Source: Artemia franciscana (lineage: Eukaryota; Arthropoda; Branchiopoda; Anostraca; Artemiidae). Taken from it: 64,000 nt of DNA. Shown here in pieces: positions 1 to 10,612 of this stretch; positions within the stretch are counted from its first letter, which is position 1, and each line of letters starts with the position of its first letter. The notes under the pieces are model-generated. The model was not told the origin of the DNA, ran no database searches, and saw only the letters and a program-made list of their open reading frames with translations. Made by a program: the position numbers and the translations under genes. The stretch is from assembly GCF_032884065.1 (NCBI RefSeq), contig NC_088865.1:47838868-47902867 (forward strand). The letters are read 5' to 3'.

Positions 1-149
1 TAAATAAAAGTACAAAAAAAAGTTACAAATAAAAAAGTACAAATAAAAAGTTAAGTACAAAAAATTAGTACAAAAAATTTAAGTACTTAAATAAAAGTAC
101 AAAAAAAAGTTACAAATAAAAAAGTACAAATAAAAAGTACATTTTTTCG
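1..149. repeat. A-rich tandem repeat with a perfect 51-bp direct repeat
   Basis: A stretch made almost only of AAATAAAAAGTAC-like words. Positions 1-51 recur without change at 88-138, with a degenerate spacer between. It has no coding potential and may continue to the left of the window. Confidence 0.85.
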
Positions 150-1185
150 GGTTTTTACTTCATGCAGACCTATTTACACAAATAAAGTTAAATAATTACT
201 TGCAGCGAAGTGACAATTTACTTTATTTTCTTTATCTATAAGGGTCCATAAAAAGTTCTAAAGCTTGAGTGCTACTTGTGTATTTGTATATCTGAATTTG
301 TATTTAGAAAAGAAAGTAATTACACATGATAGCTACCTACACCTGGCATAATTAGATTTATATAAACAGTTCCCGTATCTCTATTCTTCTTGGCAACCTT
401 CCGTCGACAACCTCTGGTAACAGCGGTTACAACTAACTAATACTTCTCTGGATCGCTCAAGAACAATCCAAGTCGTTAGTCCCTTTGTCTAATTCATGTA
501 TTCTCACGCACTCCGATAACAGCTGCATCTAGTCTTTGAAGGGAATTTTCACTTCGGAACACAAATATGTAAAGTATTTGAAGGGCTTGCCGCCAGCAAG
601 AATATATTATAGAAATAAATTTCTGATTGTTGAATAGAATATTTTTTGCTCTATTTTTTTATACCCCCCAACAACAAAGTTAAGTGTAGCAATCTAGAAT
701 GCAAACCCGAAACAGGTTTTAAAATTATTCTGGAATTGTAAAAAAAAATAATTGTCGGCTTTAAGATTTGATTAGATAAAAATATTGACCAGATTTCTTT
801 TCTATCTGTTAAAATAAAAACCGCTGAAATAACCAAGTCAGGAACATCAGGCGAACTCAAAATGTTTAACATGGGAGGTCTAGGAAGACTCCTTGAGAGT
901 CCGTCCTGCCTTAACATATTTTGCCAAACTGGTGCAAATTAAATCTAGAGAATCAGAAACAAGTCTTTTGTGCTATAAAATAACGATTCAAACTTTCTAA
1001 TAACTTTCAATTGAATTATTTCATTGTTGTTACTCGTTTGAATTCGATACTTGACAGAAAAATTCATTATAATAAGCTAATAATTAAAGCATATACCACT
1101 CATGATATTCCTTCAAACTTTTTACACAGTTGAGTTCCGTCTTACAAACAACCTTCGCTTTACTATGTATTTTAAGGTTTGGATT
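150..1185. other. Unassigned sequence, no gene seen
   Basis: I find no recognisable element or conserved protein here. An 88-residue open frame on the minus strand (651-917) has no motif and ordinary AT-rich composition. I looked on the minus strand for the next acetyl-CoA synthetase exon, which should encode a tryptophan/glycine-rich segment after the P-loop exon, and did not find it. Confidence 0.5.
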
Positions 1186-1189
1186 TAAC

Positions 1190-2760
1190 AGTAGGCCCAC
1201 TAGGCATGGACCTAGGGGCGCATGATACTAGCCAAAACTCTAGAAACTGGAATTTTGGTACCAATAGCCATATAAATAGAATTGGCTTATTGTGCTTATT
1301 TCAAATGGGTAAGTTTCATTAGGTTTAGTCTTACCGATTAAAGGCTATGAGCCTGAGGAAATTTGCATAATTTTCAAAAAAGGGAAATACAAGAGTCATA
1401 GAATCTTAATGAAAATCACACCATCGGATTCAGCGTATCAGAGAGCCCTACTGTAGAGGTTTCAAGCTCCTATCTGCAATTTTGTAATTTTTTTTGCCAG
1501 AAGAAAGATCACAGATATGTGTTTATTTGTTTTCTTTTTTCCCAGGGGCCATCGTATCGACTCAGTGGTTCTAGAATATTGTGAGAGGGCATATTAGAAA
1601 GAAATTAAAATTCTAGTGCTCTTTAGAAGTGACCAAAAAGATGGGAGTGCAACTAGGACCCCTCCCCCACCTTTTTTCCCAAAATCGTTTGATCAAAATT
1701 ATGAGATAGCCACTTCGTTCACCATAATTGAAAGGCCAAACAGCTATGCCTTTGGATATAACATAACCTCGCTTCACAGCACCAGGGGAAAAGTCTTCAA
1801 GTTATAAAATTTTCCCTTTGTTTACGCATAGTATTTGCTATTGAGAAGTATGTATACATTTCGTATGGGTTGGGGAAAGTTTTCTGCATAGGTTTATTCC
1901 ACGGGGGAATTTCCTATGGCAAGGGAAGTTTCTGGGGGTGAACTTATCAGGGGAAATTATACACTGGAGGAATTTGCCAGAATTCCTAAACAAAATTCTA
2001 TTTGTATGCCTTGCTTTCTTTTTTTCGTCTAAACTTGACGCGTGAAGCTGTTAAGTGTAATTGTCAGGGGTAAATTTTCACCGGGATTTAATTATCTAGA
2101 GTAGTGGTTCTCAAACTTATTTAGACACTGTATTCCTTTTTACCCACAAAACATTTTAGATACCCTTCTCTGTTATCGGTACTAAGTAAACTATAGCTAA
2201 AATATAATTAAAATTGCCAGTACTATAATTAAGGGGCTTTTTTGATTTTTAGCCGGCCGCGTACCCCCGAAAAATTTTTGTGTACCCCCAAGGGGAACAC
2301 GTACCAAAGTCTGAGAACTACTAGAGAATATGATGTCTCTTTGGGAGAGGGATTTATCCATGGAAGTGGGGCCACATTTCCTGGCATTTTTTGAAATACG
2401 ATCATCGATTAAATTTTAAAAAAACTAGTTTTTTAAACTGAAAGTAAGAAGCAACATTAAAAATTAAATTGAACAGCAATTAATGCGTATATGAAGGGGA
2501 TTGCCCCCTCCTCAATACATGGCTCTTCTACGTAAAAGTTCGATTTTGTCACAATTCTTTAAGAACGACTCCTAAAACACAAGGGTCGTCTAATTAGAAC
2601 AATAAGAAGCTTTTTTAAAAGTATTAAGGAACTTTAGCGTCAAGAGCGAGGTGTCGAGAAGGGGGCGATCCCCTTCATATACGTAATAATTTCAGCCTTT
2701 TTTAAGTCCTCTCATGTTGCTCCTTATTTTCGGTTGAAAAAAATGTTTTTTAAATTATTC
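1190..2760 (+). repeat. Degenerate copy of the composite repeat (modules A and B)
   Basis: The sequence follows the same order as the cleaner copies at 5840 and 63146: ACTCTAGAAACTGGAATTTT near 1237, AATCTTAATGAAAATCACAC near 1403, CCTACTGTAGAGGTTTCAAG near 1449, the pyrimidine-rich run near 1530, and TAGTGCTCTTTAGAAGTGACC near 1613. From about 2413 to 2760 it ends with a diverged foldback of module B (AAACTGAAAGTAAGAAGC on the left, GTTGCTCCTTATTTTCGGTT on the right). A stretch at 2100-2330 with WGTACCCCCAA-like text interrupts module A and is probably another insertion. The terminal 22-nt palindrome is not preserved. No coding potential is seen. Confidence 0.7.
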
Positions 2761-3347
2761 TTAACCAAACCTGGACTGGTGTGATTTATCTTCAAAGTGC
2801 CGGGTACACTCTGCCGTCATAGAGCATATTTTATCATCCTGACAGTCATCCGGACAAAAAACAGTGATTTTAAAACAACACTGGAATTCCGTGGCCCATC
2901 ATAAACTGTCAGGTGTCTGCCGAGAATGCCAGCTGAGAGTTTAGTGTAACTTCTCTATTTCATTCCTTTTGCTAATCAGTTACGTTCTGTTTAGTGCTTC
3001 CACTATTCCTGAATTTTTGGGGATATCCGAGAAAGTCTGGCAAAAATGGATTGACAAATACGTTATGGCCTGGAAGTGTCAAAGGCTTAATTCTGGCCGT
3101 GTGATAAGATAAGATTTATTTATCATGAAATACGAATACAATATTGCATTGTAATATTCCCCCAAAGGCTTTTTGTCCATTAAAGAAGAGGGACGATAAA
3201 CGAGTCACTTACTCACAGAAGAAAAAAAAATTTAAAATAATCACTTACTCACAGAGAGAAGAGCAAAAAAGAGGGGAAAAGAAAATATAAATAAAATAAA
3301 ACTATAGAAAACAAAACTAAATAGATTGAATAGACTACAATGAAATG

Positions 3348-3474
<127 letters not shown>

Positions 3475-3582
3475 AAAAAAATCAGTAAATAAATAAATAG
3501 ATGAAATAACTTCTAACAATCCAAAGAATTGTTAACATTTTTTTTTTTTTTTTACCAAACCGAATGAGTGACACCTTCGAAT

Positions 3583-3765
3583 GAGTTTTTTTACTGTTTT
3601 AAAATGTAGAGTTAAGAGAAAGAATAAAAATTTAGCGTAAAGAGCGGGGCGTTGAGAAGGAAAAGCCCCTTTCATATACGGAGTAATTTCTGTTCGTTTT
3701 AAGTTTTAATGTCGCTCCTTACTTTCATTTAAAAAACTTGTTTTTTTTATTTAATCTTACACAAG
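3583..3765 (+). repeat. Half-copy of foldback module B
   Basis: It matches the right half of the foldback module seen whole at 61415-61713. The sequence contains TTTAGCGTAAAGAGCGGGGCG, TTCATATACGGAGTAATTTC and TGTCGCTCCTTACTTTCA in the same order and spacing. The left arm is missing, so this copy cannot fold back on itself. Confidence 0.85.
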
Positions 3766-4070
3766 GAGTAAAGGAACTTAAATATTATTTCTGGTATTAC
3801 GAAGATTATAATTATTCTGATAAGAGGTAAAAGATGGTGTAACATTTAGGGAATGGGGGAAGTCACCAAGAAGCTGAGAAAAAGTAAAACATGCACACGA
3901 AATCAAGTAATGGGATAACTCTTGAACGATTAGTTTCCTTAATGAGGTTTCTAGCTTTATTGTAAATCTTAGAAAGTGGTTTTAACAATGAAGGAAAGGT
4001 TGACGTCCATATTATTGGACAGTAGGAAACGTAAGATTGGATCAAGCAGTGAAAGAGGATTTTCAAAATT

Positions 4071-4676
4071 GATCCAGGGAACGAAAATTATCCAGGGAAA
4101 ATTGATCCACTGATCCAGTGAACATCTAGTTTCCAGGATTATTTCTGCGCTTAAAATATATGTTAAATTTCCACTGGCTGGAATAAACAGGCAATTCTAA
4201 TGACCTAGTACCTTCAGTGTTTTGGCTCTTAATGCATCTGGAGTACTGGAAAATGTGAATTTTCGTCCCTTTTGTTCTGGGTGTTTTCTCCTTCTGGTAA
4301 TCAAAGCAAACAATATATCAGAGCATTGACCTTGTTCCCCAGCAAACGATTAAAACAAAAAAAGTTTTTGCTTTGGAAGGACTTAAGAGCACTAAGAAAA
4401 ATTGTAAATCCCTGCCACTTTCTTTAAAGTTGACCAAAAAGTCTGACTTTTTTTGCGTCTAATGCCAGTATAATCTAAGGCCTCACAGTTTTCCCTTTTC
4501 CTTCGCGTGGCTATAAATTGCTAGAATACACACTACATTCTGTTTCAGTAGCTACCTGGGAGTATATTAACCAGTATACTTTCTATACATATACTGATAG
4601 TCTTCCTTTTGAAAATTTTTATTTGTGCTTTCTTATTTTTCTAAATTTCTTTCCAATTCTAGCGACTGAAGCTTAC
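4071..4676. other. Unassigned sequence just downstream of the last exon found
   Basis: AT-rich sequence with no recognisable element or conserved open frame. By position it should be intron of the acetyl-CoA synthetase gene. I saw no further exon in it. Confidence 0.5.
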
Positions 4677-4868
4677 CCGATTTGCAATCATGGCATAAAG
4701 AATATACCCAGCTTGAGTGTGAACAACGCCTTTTGGTTTACCAGTGCTTCCTGACGTGTATAACATAAATAAGGGATCTTCACTTTCCATTGGTTCAGGA
4801 TAATATTCAACAGACTGATGAATTAGAGATTCTTCTATGAAAAGATCCCGCTCTGGTGTCATATCAAT
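4677..4868 (-). CDS. ACSS1: Acetyl-CoA synthetase exon with the AMP-binding P-loop
   Basis: The exon encodes 64 residues in phase 0 at both ends. It holds the adenylate-forming signature [11 protein letters not shown], preceded by [10 protein letters not shown] and followed by [13 protein letters not shown]. This glycine/serine/threonine/lysine-rich loop binds the ATP phosphates in the adenylation half-reaction. The acceptor is TTTTCTTGACAG before ATTGATATG, and the donor is CGG followed by GTAAGC. The residues before the loop ([14 protein letters not shown]) are the variable linker of the family. It is the last exon of the gene visible in this window, and the next should encode the segment with the conserved DIGW and GHSY motifs. 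Confidence 0.92.
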
Positions 4869-5270
4869 CTGTCAAGAAAAAAAAAAATCAACTCTCATTC
4901 TGGACTTCAAAATCAATGATAAAACTATATTTGAGAGATAACAGAGGAATAAACTTACAAAATTTTGTATTAATTGATGTTTTTGTTTTGCTAGCTTTTC
5001 ATTTGAAACGCAAGATCGTATGACAAAAAAAAATGATTCGATATTTAAAGATATTTGCAAACTTATTTGTGCTCAGGTTAAAGTTATTATGCTGAAAATC
5101 TTCTTAGAATAATTTGGTTGAAAAAAGTTCAACTTTTGAACAATTTAAGCCTAGAGCTTTGCTCTTTTCTATTTGCACAACCTGTTCTTGATAATCCGAC
5201 CTATAATGCCCAAAACTTTGAAATTTTTCGGCTTTCATTCAAAACTTATCCATTTTGCTTCAACTATGAT
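4869..5270. other. Synthetase intron, unassigned part
   Basis: AT-rich intron sequence between the P-loop exon and the tandem duplication that follows. No element was recognised. Confidence 0.5.
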
Positions 5271-5640
5271 TTTATTAACCATTTATTCATTTTGTTTTGT
5301 CTTTTTGTAAGACTGGCTCAAAAGATACTTTCGGAATTCCCCGATAGTTTCATTTCTTAGTCTCAATTCAATTAGTTTCAATTTTATTCCAGTTCTAATT
5401 GACTGTTTTTAACGTGAAAACCCTTGTTTTCTATTAGCTAAAAAGCTAAAACAGTTCTGTTTTATTATCCATTCATTCATCTTTTTGTCTTTTAAGGCTG
5501 GCTCAAAAGATACTTTCGGAACTCCTCATTAGTTTCAAAATCTTACCGATTTATTTCAATTCTAATTGACTGTTTTTCATGTGAAAAATCGTGTTTTCTT
5601 TTAGCTGAAAAGCTAAAACAGTATCATAGTTAACTATTCA
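5271..5640 (+). repeat. Tandem duplication of about 185 bp in a synthetase intron
   Basis: Two adjacent diverged copies. Each contains GGCTCAAAAGATACTTTCGG, then TTCTAATTGACTGTTTTT, then a hairpin-like TTAGCTAAAAAGCTAAAACAG. The first spans about 5271-5457 and the second about 5458-5640. The short inverted word TTTTAGCT...AGCTAAAA is kept in both. Confidence 0.8.
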
Positions 5641-5839
5641 TTTTTACATTATAATAAATATTCTAAACAGCCTAAATTCTCCAGAAATTGTATTTTGGTA
5701 GTATTTTCTAATATACACAGATATATGGATTTTTTTCGAAAAGTTTTATTAAACAAGGGAAATAATCAAATTGGCTTACTAGCAAAAAATTAAGAATTTA
5801 GAGGTTACTTCAAAGAAAATGTCACTAGGTATTTTTTAA

Positions 5840-6838
5840 ACAGTTCGTGGTAACGAACTGTATTAAGGACCGACCCGGCTCAATAGTAACCGAAACTCTA
5901 AAAACTGGAATGTTGATACCAATAGTTACATCAAAAGAATCGCATTTTTACTAGCCTGAGAAAATTTGCCTTATTTAAGAACATAGGGGGGAAACAACCG
6001 CTAAAAGTCAAAGAATCTTGACGAAAATCACACCATGAGATTTAGTGTATCAGAGAACCCTACTGTAGAAGTTTCAAGCTCCCATCTACAAAAATGAAGA
6101 ATTTTGTATTTTTTGCCAGAAGACAGATCAGGGATGTGTCTTTATTTGTCTTTTTTGTGCTTTTTTCTTTTCCCTAGGGGTGATCGCATCAACCCAGTGG
6201 TCCTAGAATGTCGTGAAAGGGCTCATTCTCAACGGAGTTTAGAAGTTCTAGTGCCCCCTCCTACGCTCATTTTTTCCAAAAATTACTGGATCAAAATTTT
6301 CAGAAAGCCATTTTGTTCAACATGGTCAAAAAACCTAATAATTACGTCTTGGGGAAGATTGGCTCCTCCACAGTCCCCGGGGGAGGGACTGTAAGTTACA
6401 AACTTTGACGATTGTTTACATAAGGTAATGGTTATTGGGACGTGTACATACGATTTCAGGGGGACTTTTTCACGTGAAAGGGGGGTCAGGGAGGGGGTTA
6501 CGTGGGAGAGTTGTTCCATTGAGGAATTTATCGTGAAGAAAGAGAATTTCTATGAAGGGGGCGCAGAATTTTCTAGCATTATTTAAAAGAACAATGAGAA
6601 AATAAATAAAAAAAAAATTTTTTTTTCTTGTGGAAGTAAGAAGCAGCATTAGAACCTAAGAAGAACAGAAATTATTACGTATAAAAGGGGGTTCGTCTCT
6701 TCCAGAATACCTCACTCATTAAGCTAAATTATTTTTAGTAATTCCAACTATTTATTCTATTGCGTTTGTGATTCAGGGGTCATTCTTAATGAGTTGGGTC
6801 CAAGTTGAAACTTTAGTGTAAAGAGTGAGATATTGACT
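5840..6838 (+). repeat. Composite repeat, modules A and C, plus orientation
   Basis: It starts with the exact 22-nt palindrome at 5840-5861 (9-bp arms ACAGTTCGT/ACGAACTGT around GGTA), followed by AAGGACCGACCCGGCTCAAT. Module A runs to about 6635 and includes the CCCTACTGTAGAAG, pyrimidine-rich and CCCCGGGGGAGGGACTG landmarks. Module C follows (6640-6838) but is diverged. The expected module D is absent, with a LINE fragment (6833-7430) in its place, and module B resumes at 7433. This copy lies inside the acetyl-CoA synthetase gene. Confidence 0.85.
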
Positions 6839-7432
6839 GGTTCACTTCTCCCCGAGCTGCAGGCAAGAATATCTAAAGCGTCTTCTGTCATGGGTAGACT
6901 GAATCGTCACCTCTGGCGAAAACCAAATATCAGTCACACAACGAAACTGCGGATCTTCAACGTTATAGTTGGCTCTGTGATGCTTTACGGAGCTGAGACA
7001 TGGCAAGCATCAGCTGCAACCCTGAAGAAAATAGACGTATTTCATGCAAAGAGCCTGAGGAGGATTGAGGGCCTACGATGGTTCGACTTCGTCAGCAATG
7101 AAAAGCTTCTGCAGCTCACAAAGCAGTCTTGGTTTTCGAATCAAGCAGCCGAGCGAACCTTACGATGGGTCGGGCATCTGCTTCGAATGCCACCACATCT
7201 ACCCGCTAAGATGATCTATGACTTCGACCCTATCAAAGTTGGTTGGAAGTGACCTCACGGCCGACCGAAGAAACGTTGGTCCGACAGTTTGTCCGTGTTC
7301 TTGGCGATGGCAAACATCAGACAGGTCAAAGAGCAAATACTCGCCATGGACCGAAGTGGGTGGAGGAGGCAGACGTCACTCTCTACGCCGAGCAGTGCCC
7401 GGCAGAAGACTTAAGTCAAGTAAGTCAAGTTG
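6833..7432 (+). mobile_element. LINE fragment, C-terminal region of ORF2
   Basis: The frame from 6833 encodes 139 residues typical of the region after the reverse transcriptase core in several LINE clades: a KLRIFNVIVGSVMLYGAETW block, then SLRRIEGLRW, then RTLRWVGHLLRMP. After a stop at 7250 the reading continues as GRPKKRWSDS with a shift. The piece has neither the catalytic core nor a clear 3' end, so it is a dead internal fragment. It sits between modules C and B of a composite repeat, where module D would be. Confidence 0.85.
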
Positions 7433-7740
7433 AGAAATTAAATGAAAAAAAAAACAAGTTTTTTAACTCCAAGTAAGGAGCGACATTGAAACTTAAAACT
7501 AACAGAAATTATTCCATTCATGAAATGGGTTGTCCCCTCCTCAACACCTTGCTCTTTACGCTAGAGTTCTTATTTTTTTTAAAGTAGAGTTGTGAGAAAG
7601 AGTCAAACTTTAGCGTAAAGAGCAAGGCGTTGAAGAGGAGACAATCCCTTTCATAAATGGAATAATTTCTGTTTGTTTAAATTTTCAATGTCGCTCCTTA
7701 CTTACAGTTATAAAACTTGTTTTTTTTGTTTTTTTATCCG
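7433..7740 (+). repeat. Foldback module B
   Basis: A near-palindromic block. The left arm carries ACAAGTTTTTTAACTCCAAG, TAAGGAGCGACATTGAAAC and CCTTGCTCTTTACGCTA. The right arm carries the reverse complements in reverse order (TTTAGCGTAAAGAGCAAGG, TCGCTCCTTACTTACAG, AAAACTTGTTTTTTTTG), separated by a spacer of about 45 nt. The right end lies only about 30 bp from the splice donor of the synthetase exon at 7772-7911. Confidence 0.9.
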
Positions 7741-7771
7741 CAAACCAAGGAGTAGCTATAAACTTCCTAAC

Positions 7772-7911
7772 CTTGGTACCAGTTCTTTTTTGGACAAGAA
7801 CTCGTTTAACTTGAGGACATTTAATCAAGGCCACATCAACTGTTTTCTTCAAATTGATTGTTTTTCCACCTCTAATACTTTGATCAGCTGTGACAACAAC
7901 AGTAGCTTGAG
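7772..7911 (-). CDS. ACSS1: Acetyl-CoA synthetase exon, short internal exon
   Basis: A 140-nt exon found by translating the minus strand between the two larger exons. It starts after CTTTTTTTACAG and ends before GTTAGG. The first two bases complete an alanine codon begun in the exon at 10613-10909, and the exon ends on a codon boundary, matching the phase-0 start of the exon at 4868. The product contains VVVTADQSIRGGKTINLKK and later KRVLVQKRTGTK. Family members have the same pattern here: a hydrophobic strand, then an arginine/glycine-glycine turn, then a lysine-rich helix. It is too short to stand out as an open frame without the exons on either side. Confidence 0.9.
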
Positions 7912-8068
7912 CTGTAAAAAAAGAAGATGTTTAGTTTAATATCACTCAAAATACATATTCGTGGTAACAATACGCAGACACTATAATCGTCACATGTGCA
8001 CACTACGAACCATTTATGAAAGTTTTTGCAAACATTATTTAGTGGCTCTGGATGCCAATTTTTAAATC

Positions 8069-8073
<5 letters not shown>

Positions 8074-8152
<79 letters not shown>
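8074..8152. repeat. (AT)n microsatellite abutting a Helitron 3' end
   Basis: About 78 bp of pure TA dinucleotides that end exactly at the CTAG terminus of the minus-strand Helitron. Confidence 0.97.
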
Positions 8153-8153
<1 letters not shown>

Positions 8154-8159
8154 TAGCTG

Positions 8160-8186
8160 TTGGGGTGACGCTTTGCGCCACCCCAA
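8160..8186 (-). other. Helitron 3' terminal hairpin
   Basis: Inverted arms TTGGGGTGACGC and GCGCCACCCCAA around a TTT loop, with one mismatch. It is separated by a few bases from the CTAG terminus at 8153-8156. In Helitrons this hairpin acts as the signal for ending rolling-circle transposition. A second GC-rich inverted word (GGGGCTCTTCGCGCCCC) follows at about 8199-8215. Confidence 0.85.
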
Positions 8187-8301
8187 CACCTAGTTGGTGG
8201 GGCTCTTCGCGCCCCCTCAAGCCCCCCCCCACGCGTAAGTCGTTACGCGCCATATTAGTTACGCGCCATTGTAGTTGTGTCCCTGTGTCCCACCTGTGAA
8301 T

Positions 8302-8304
<3 letters not shown>

Positions 8305-8374
<70 letters not shown>
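8305..8374. repeat. (AT)n microsatellite within a Helitron
   Basis: About 70 bp of TA dinucleotides between the stop codon of the helicase remnant and the 3' hairpin region of the same Helitron. Confidence 0.97.
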
Positions 8375-8376
<2 letters not shown>

Positions 8377-8377
8377 T

Positions 8378-8521
8378 TTAACTACGTAAAACATGCGAAT
8401 AAACAACATTCTTCGCTGTCCCATTGTCTGTGCATTTAAATAGATTGTCAGGTTTACTGACTCTTGAACATGCAACATATAATTTTCCATGGGAAAAACA
8501 ATCCGTATTCAGACCTATACC
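8378..8521 (-). pseudogene. Helitron helicase, C-terminal 47 residues
   Basis: On the minus strand the frame ending in TAA at 8378-8380 encodes DCFSHGKLYVACSRVSKP and ends in VVYSHVLRS. This is the conserved last motif of the PIF1-type helicase of Helitron Rep-helicase proteins (the HGQLYVACSRV-type motif VI), followed by a short natural C-terminus. A stop lies directly upstream (8522-8524) and the sequence before it is a tandem array, so everything upstream of motif VI is lost. Confidence 0.88.
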
Positions 8522-8536
8522 TCATTATTCTAATGA

Positions 8537-8850
8537 TGTGTCCCTGGGTCCCGGTCGTCATTTATATTCCCTGTGTCCCGGTCGTCATTTTTGTCCCGGT
8601 ATCCCAGTTTGTAATTTCTCTTTGAGTGTCCCGGTCGTCATTTATATTCCCTGTGTCCCGGTGTCCCGGTCGTCATTTGTGTCCCGGTTTGTATTTTCTA
8701 TTCGAACAATCCCTGTGTCCCGGTCGTCATTTATATATCCTGCCTGTGCCCCCGGCGTCATCGTTGTAGTTGTGTCCCTATGTCCCGGTCGTCATTTATA
8801 TTCCCTGTATCCCGGTCGTGATTTGTGTCCGGATGTCCCGGTATGTAATT
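8537..8850 (-). repeat. Helitron-internal tandem array of TGTCCCGGTCGTCATT units
   Basis: At least six copies of a unit reading TGTCCCGGTCGTCATTTATA with variable spacing (near 8566, 8574, 8622, 8658, 8716 and 8784), often followed by TTCCCTG. The array lies between the helicase remnant and the 5' region of the Helitron. It has probably replaced the missing ORF. Confidence 0.88.
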
Positions 8851-8867
8851 TCATCAGTTGACAAACA

Positions 8868-8968
8868 TGACGTCAGTCGACAAACAACTTTATGACGCAT
8901 ACAACTCAATCCTTATAATGACGTCAGTCGACAAACATAACGTTAGTCGACACACAAGCATGACGTCA
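8868..8968. promoter_or_regulatory. Cluster of three TGACGTCA palindromes in a Helitron 5' region
   Basis: Perfect TGACGTCA words occur at 8868-8875, 8919-8926 and 8961-8968, each next to GTCGACA-like text. The word is the consensus CREB/ATF site. The other Helitron (47443-47514) also has three copies in its 5' region. A promoter role is an inference only. Confidence 0.45.
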
Positions 8969-8992
8969 CACACACACACATACACAGACAAC

Positions 8993-9285
<293 letters not shown>

Positions 9286-9339
9286 GAATTTGTTTCCTGT
9301 ATACATTGCTCTTCTATTCATCTCATCCGATCATCCGTT

Positions 9340-9600
9340 CATCCTATTGTAGAAGTTTAAGCTCCCATCTGCAAAAATGTGGATTTTTGTTTTGGCAGAA
9401 GAAAGATCACGCATGTGTGTTTATTTGTTTCTTTGTTTTTTTTTTGTTTTGTTTTTTTCCAGAGGTGATCACATCAGACCAATAGCTCTAGAATATCTGG
9501 AAATTGCTCATTCGAACGGAAATTAAATGTTCTACTCCATTTTACTTTTTGCCCCAGTTCTTTAACAACAACTCCTGAAACACAAGGCCGCTTCAGAAAA
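9340..9600 (+). repeat. Fragment of composite repeat module A
   Basis: The text TATTGTAGAAGTTTAAGCTCCCATCTGCAAAAATGTGG and the following pyrimidine-rich run and CAGAGGTGATCACATC match the middle of module A in the copy at 5840. Both ends of the module are missing. A tail near 9550-9600 resembles module C. Confidence 0.75.
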
Positions 9601-9646
9601 CAAGCTTTTTTTAAAGTTCTAAAAAAAAATAGTATAAAGAGTATAA

Positions 9647-9651
<5 letters not shown>

Positions 9652-9705
<54 letters not shown>
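9652..9705. repeat. (AT)n microsatellite
   Basis: About 54 bp of TA dinucleotides flanked on both sides by GTATAA-type words. Confidence 0.97.
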
Positions 9706-9709
<4 letters not shown>

Positions 9710-9754
9710 TAAGGGTTAAATTTTGATGTTTCTTCTTGTTTTCAATGGAAAAAA

Positions 9755-9965
9755 CTTGTTTGTTAATACTAGAGAAAGGTTTAGATGGCTAGGACTTATT
9801 TACAGATGAAGGATGTTAAATTGTCATAGACCGTTCTTTTCAGCCATCCACATAGTGCCAACCGAAAAGCAGGTCGTCCCACAATTTGGTGGGAAGATGT
9901 CTTAAGAAAGGTTTATAAGGGAATTGAACCTTCTAGGAAAGGTGGTGCAGCCGTAAGGTGTTAGC
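9755..9965 (+). mobile_element. LINE fragment, extreme C-terminus
   Basis: Short frames read ERFRWLGLIYR, then a frameshift, then words consistent with a KRKAGRP...WWEDV-type end, and finally a GTAGTAGTAG tail. This resembles the last residues of the LINE whose endonuclease is seen at 58951. It is heavily decayed, so the assignment is tentative. Confidence 0.5.
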
Positions 9966-10612
9966 AGTAGTAGTAGCAATAGTCGACATTAATATGCAGC
10001 TGTAATAGTGGCAACCATTTCAATTTTTATACATCTCTACCAATTTTTATACATCTTCTATTAAGTAGGAAAACCACAAGAGCTAAAGAAATCAAAGTGT
10101 TGACATAAAAAAAAACTCAAATAGACAGGCATCCGTAATTATCCTTCTGGAGCAAAGTAAAACATTACTATTTTTTATTATTATTTACTATTTATTATTA
10201 TAATTTTTTAATTATTAGATACAGGATTGGAAACTCTTTTAAACTGGCTCTCAATTTATGTTTTTTCCTGTATCTAAAATTCGGGAAATCTTTTGTGCCT
10301 CATAAATTCTAAAGAATAATATTAAACTTAACAAATTTTACGTAGATGAAAATATCATCAAGACCCAATCTTTTTGCTTGTACTACTATTTTCAAAGTTT
10401 TTTGTTATTGTTAGCACGTGTCAGTCTTTACTTACAGGTTGTTGTAACAAACTGTTGGTTTCATTGACGTATAGTTTATTTTATAAGATGAACTGGACCT
10501 AGATTGTTATTGAAAGTTCTCCCTGAAATGAAAAAATACAAGACTGACTGATAACAAAAGTCTCAAAATCAGAATCGGACAGAATAAGGGTTAAAGAAAA
10601 GGTGAAACCTAC
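9966..10612. other. Synthetase intron, unassigned part
   Basis: AT-rich sequence with no recognised element. It ends at the splice donor of the exon at 10613-10909. Confidence 0.5.

Noticed and set aside
10569..10612. Extension of the synthetase frame beyond the exon
   Set aside because: The residues after RIND do not fit the family, and a good GT donor lies at 10612-10611. The next exon continues in phase.
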